This document shows positions 63,908 to 64,000 of a stretch of 64,000 nucleotides of DNA, piece by piece. Below the pieces are notes generated by a model, which ran no database searches, was not told the DNA's origin, and worked only from the letters and a program-made list of their open reading frames with translations. The stretch lies in the NCBI RefSeq assembly GCF_000243115.2, contig NZ_CP007035.1, forward strand, positions 3,782,001 through 3,846,000, in the 5' to 3' direction. Both the position numbers and the translations under genes were made by a program. Positions within the stretch are counted from its first letter, which is position 1; each line of letters begins with the position of its first letter. The stretch is from Niabella soli DSM 19437 (GTDB lineage: Bacteria; Bacteroidota; Bacteroidia; Chitinophagales; Chitinophagaceae).

Positions 63908-64000
63908 TGTTCGCCTATTACAACTATTGTAAAAATCATTGAAGTCCTTGAAGTCGGATTTTATACTTTCTACTATACAGATTGTAGTTACTGTACTTGA

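Overview
The window comes from a member of the Bacteroidota, most likely the Chitinophagaceae (inference from gene content and style, not from a search). The signs are a SusC/SusD pair, many lipoproteins with LxxC lipoboxes, promoters of the TTTG / 19-20 bp / TAnnTTTG type, almost no Shine-Dalgarno sequences, and palindromic intergenic repeats typical of this phylum. There is no phage, no intact insertion sequence and no CRISPR array.

Layout. 1-372 is the tail of an acyl-CoA dehydrogenase. 579-4543 holds two DUF3857/transglutaminase-like exported proteins, the first lacking catalytic residues. 4762-7020 is a LacI regulator with mannonate dehydratase (hexuronate catabolism). 7066-14766 is a czcRS-CBA-like metal efflux locus: response regulator, histidine kinase, then TolC, adaptor and RND pump behind an operator made of five hexamers at exact 11-bp spacing. 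15053-20975 is mixed: YciO/Sua5 family protein, orphan 2-oxoacid:ferredoxin oxidoreductase beta subunit, dihaem cytochrome, DUF1080 lipoprotein, cupin, DoxX, AraC. 21135-24335 is a divergent DtxR-family regulator and TonB-dependent receptor sharing a palindromic operator. 24332-31317 holds mfd, a GntP permease with glycerate kinase, a ferredoxin reductase-like protein and tRNA-Arg(CCU).

31416-51038 is the catabolic heart. An M60/TCAF-like secreted peptidase and an AraC/membrane-protein pair precede a sialic-acid utilisation locus: an esterase and a GntR/FCD regulator on the minus strand, then on the plus strand three different GH33 sialidases, SusC, SusD, a PKD/LamG surface lipoprotein, N-acetylneuraminate lyase, NanM epimerase and an MFS transporter. 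Together they would release sialic acid at the surface, carry it across both membranes and split it to ManNAc and pyruvate. The next enzymes (ManNAc epimerase, amino-sugar kinase, NagA/B) are not here. Two near-identical palindromes flank the regulator/sialidase divergent region, and one sits on the start site of a near-perfect promoter.

51069-58751 has a methyltransferase, a DUF5916 protein, GNAT, a small lipoprotein, a Fic protein with a C-terminal winged helix and two tandem operator palindromes at its promoter, and katG with a perfect 24-bp palindrome upstream. 58800-61900 is rich in dispersed repeats and holds two conserved-looking unknown proteins. From about 61720 the DNA becomes clearly AT-rich and carries an XRE regulator, a DUF4365 nuclease-like protein, an ASCH-domain protein and a small partner: an accessory, possibly defence-related, segment that runs off the right edge.
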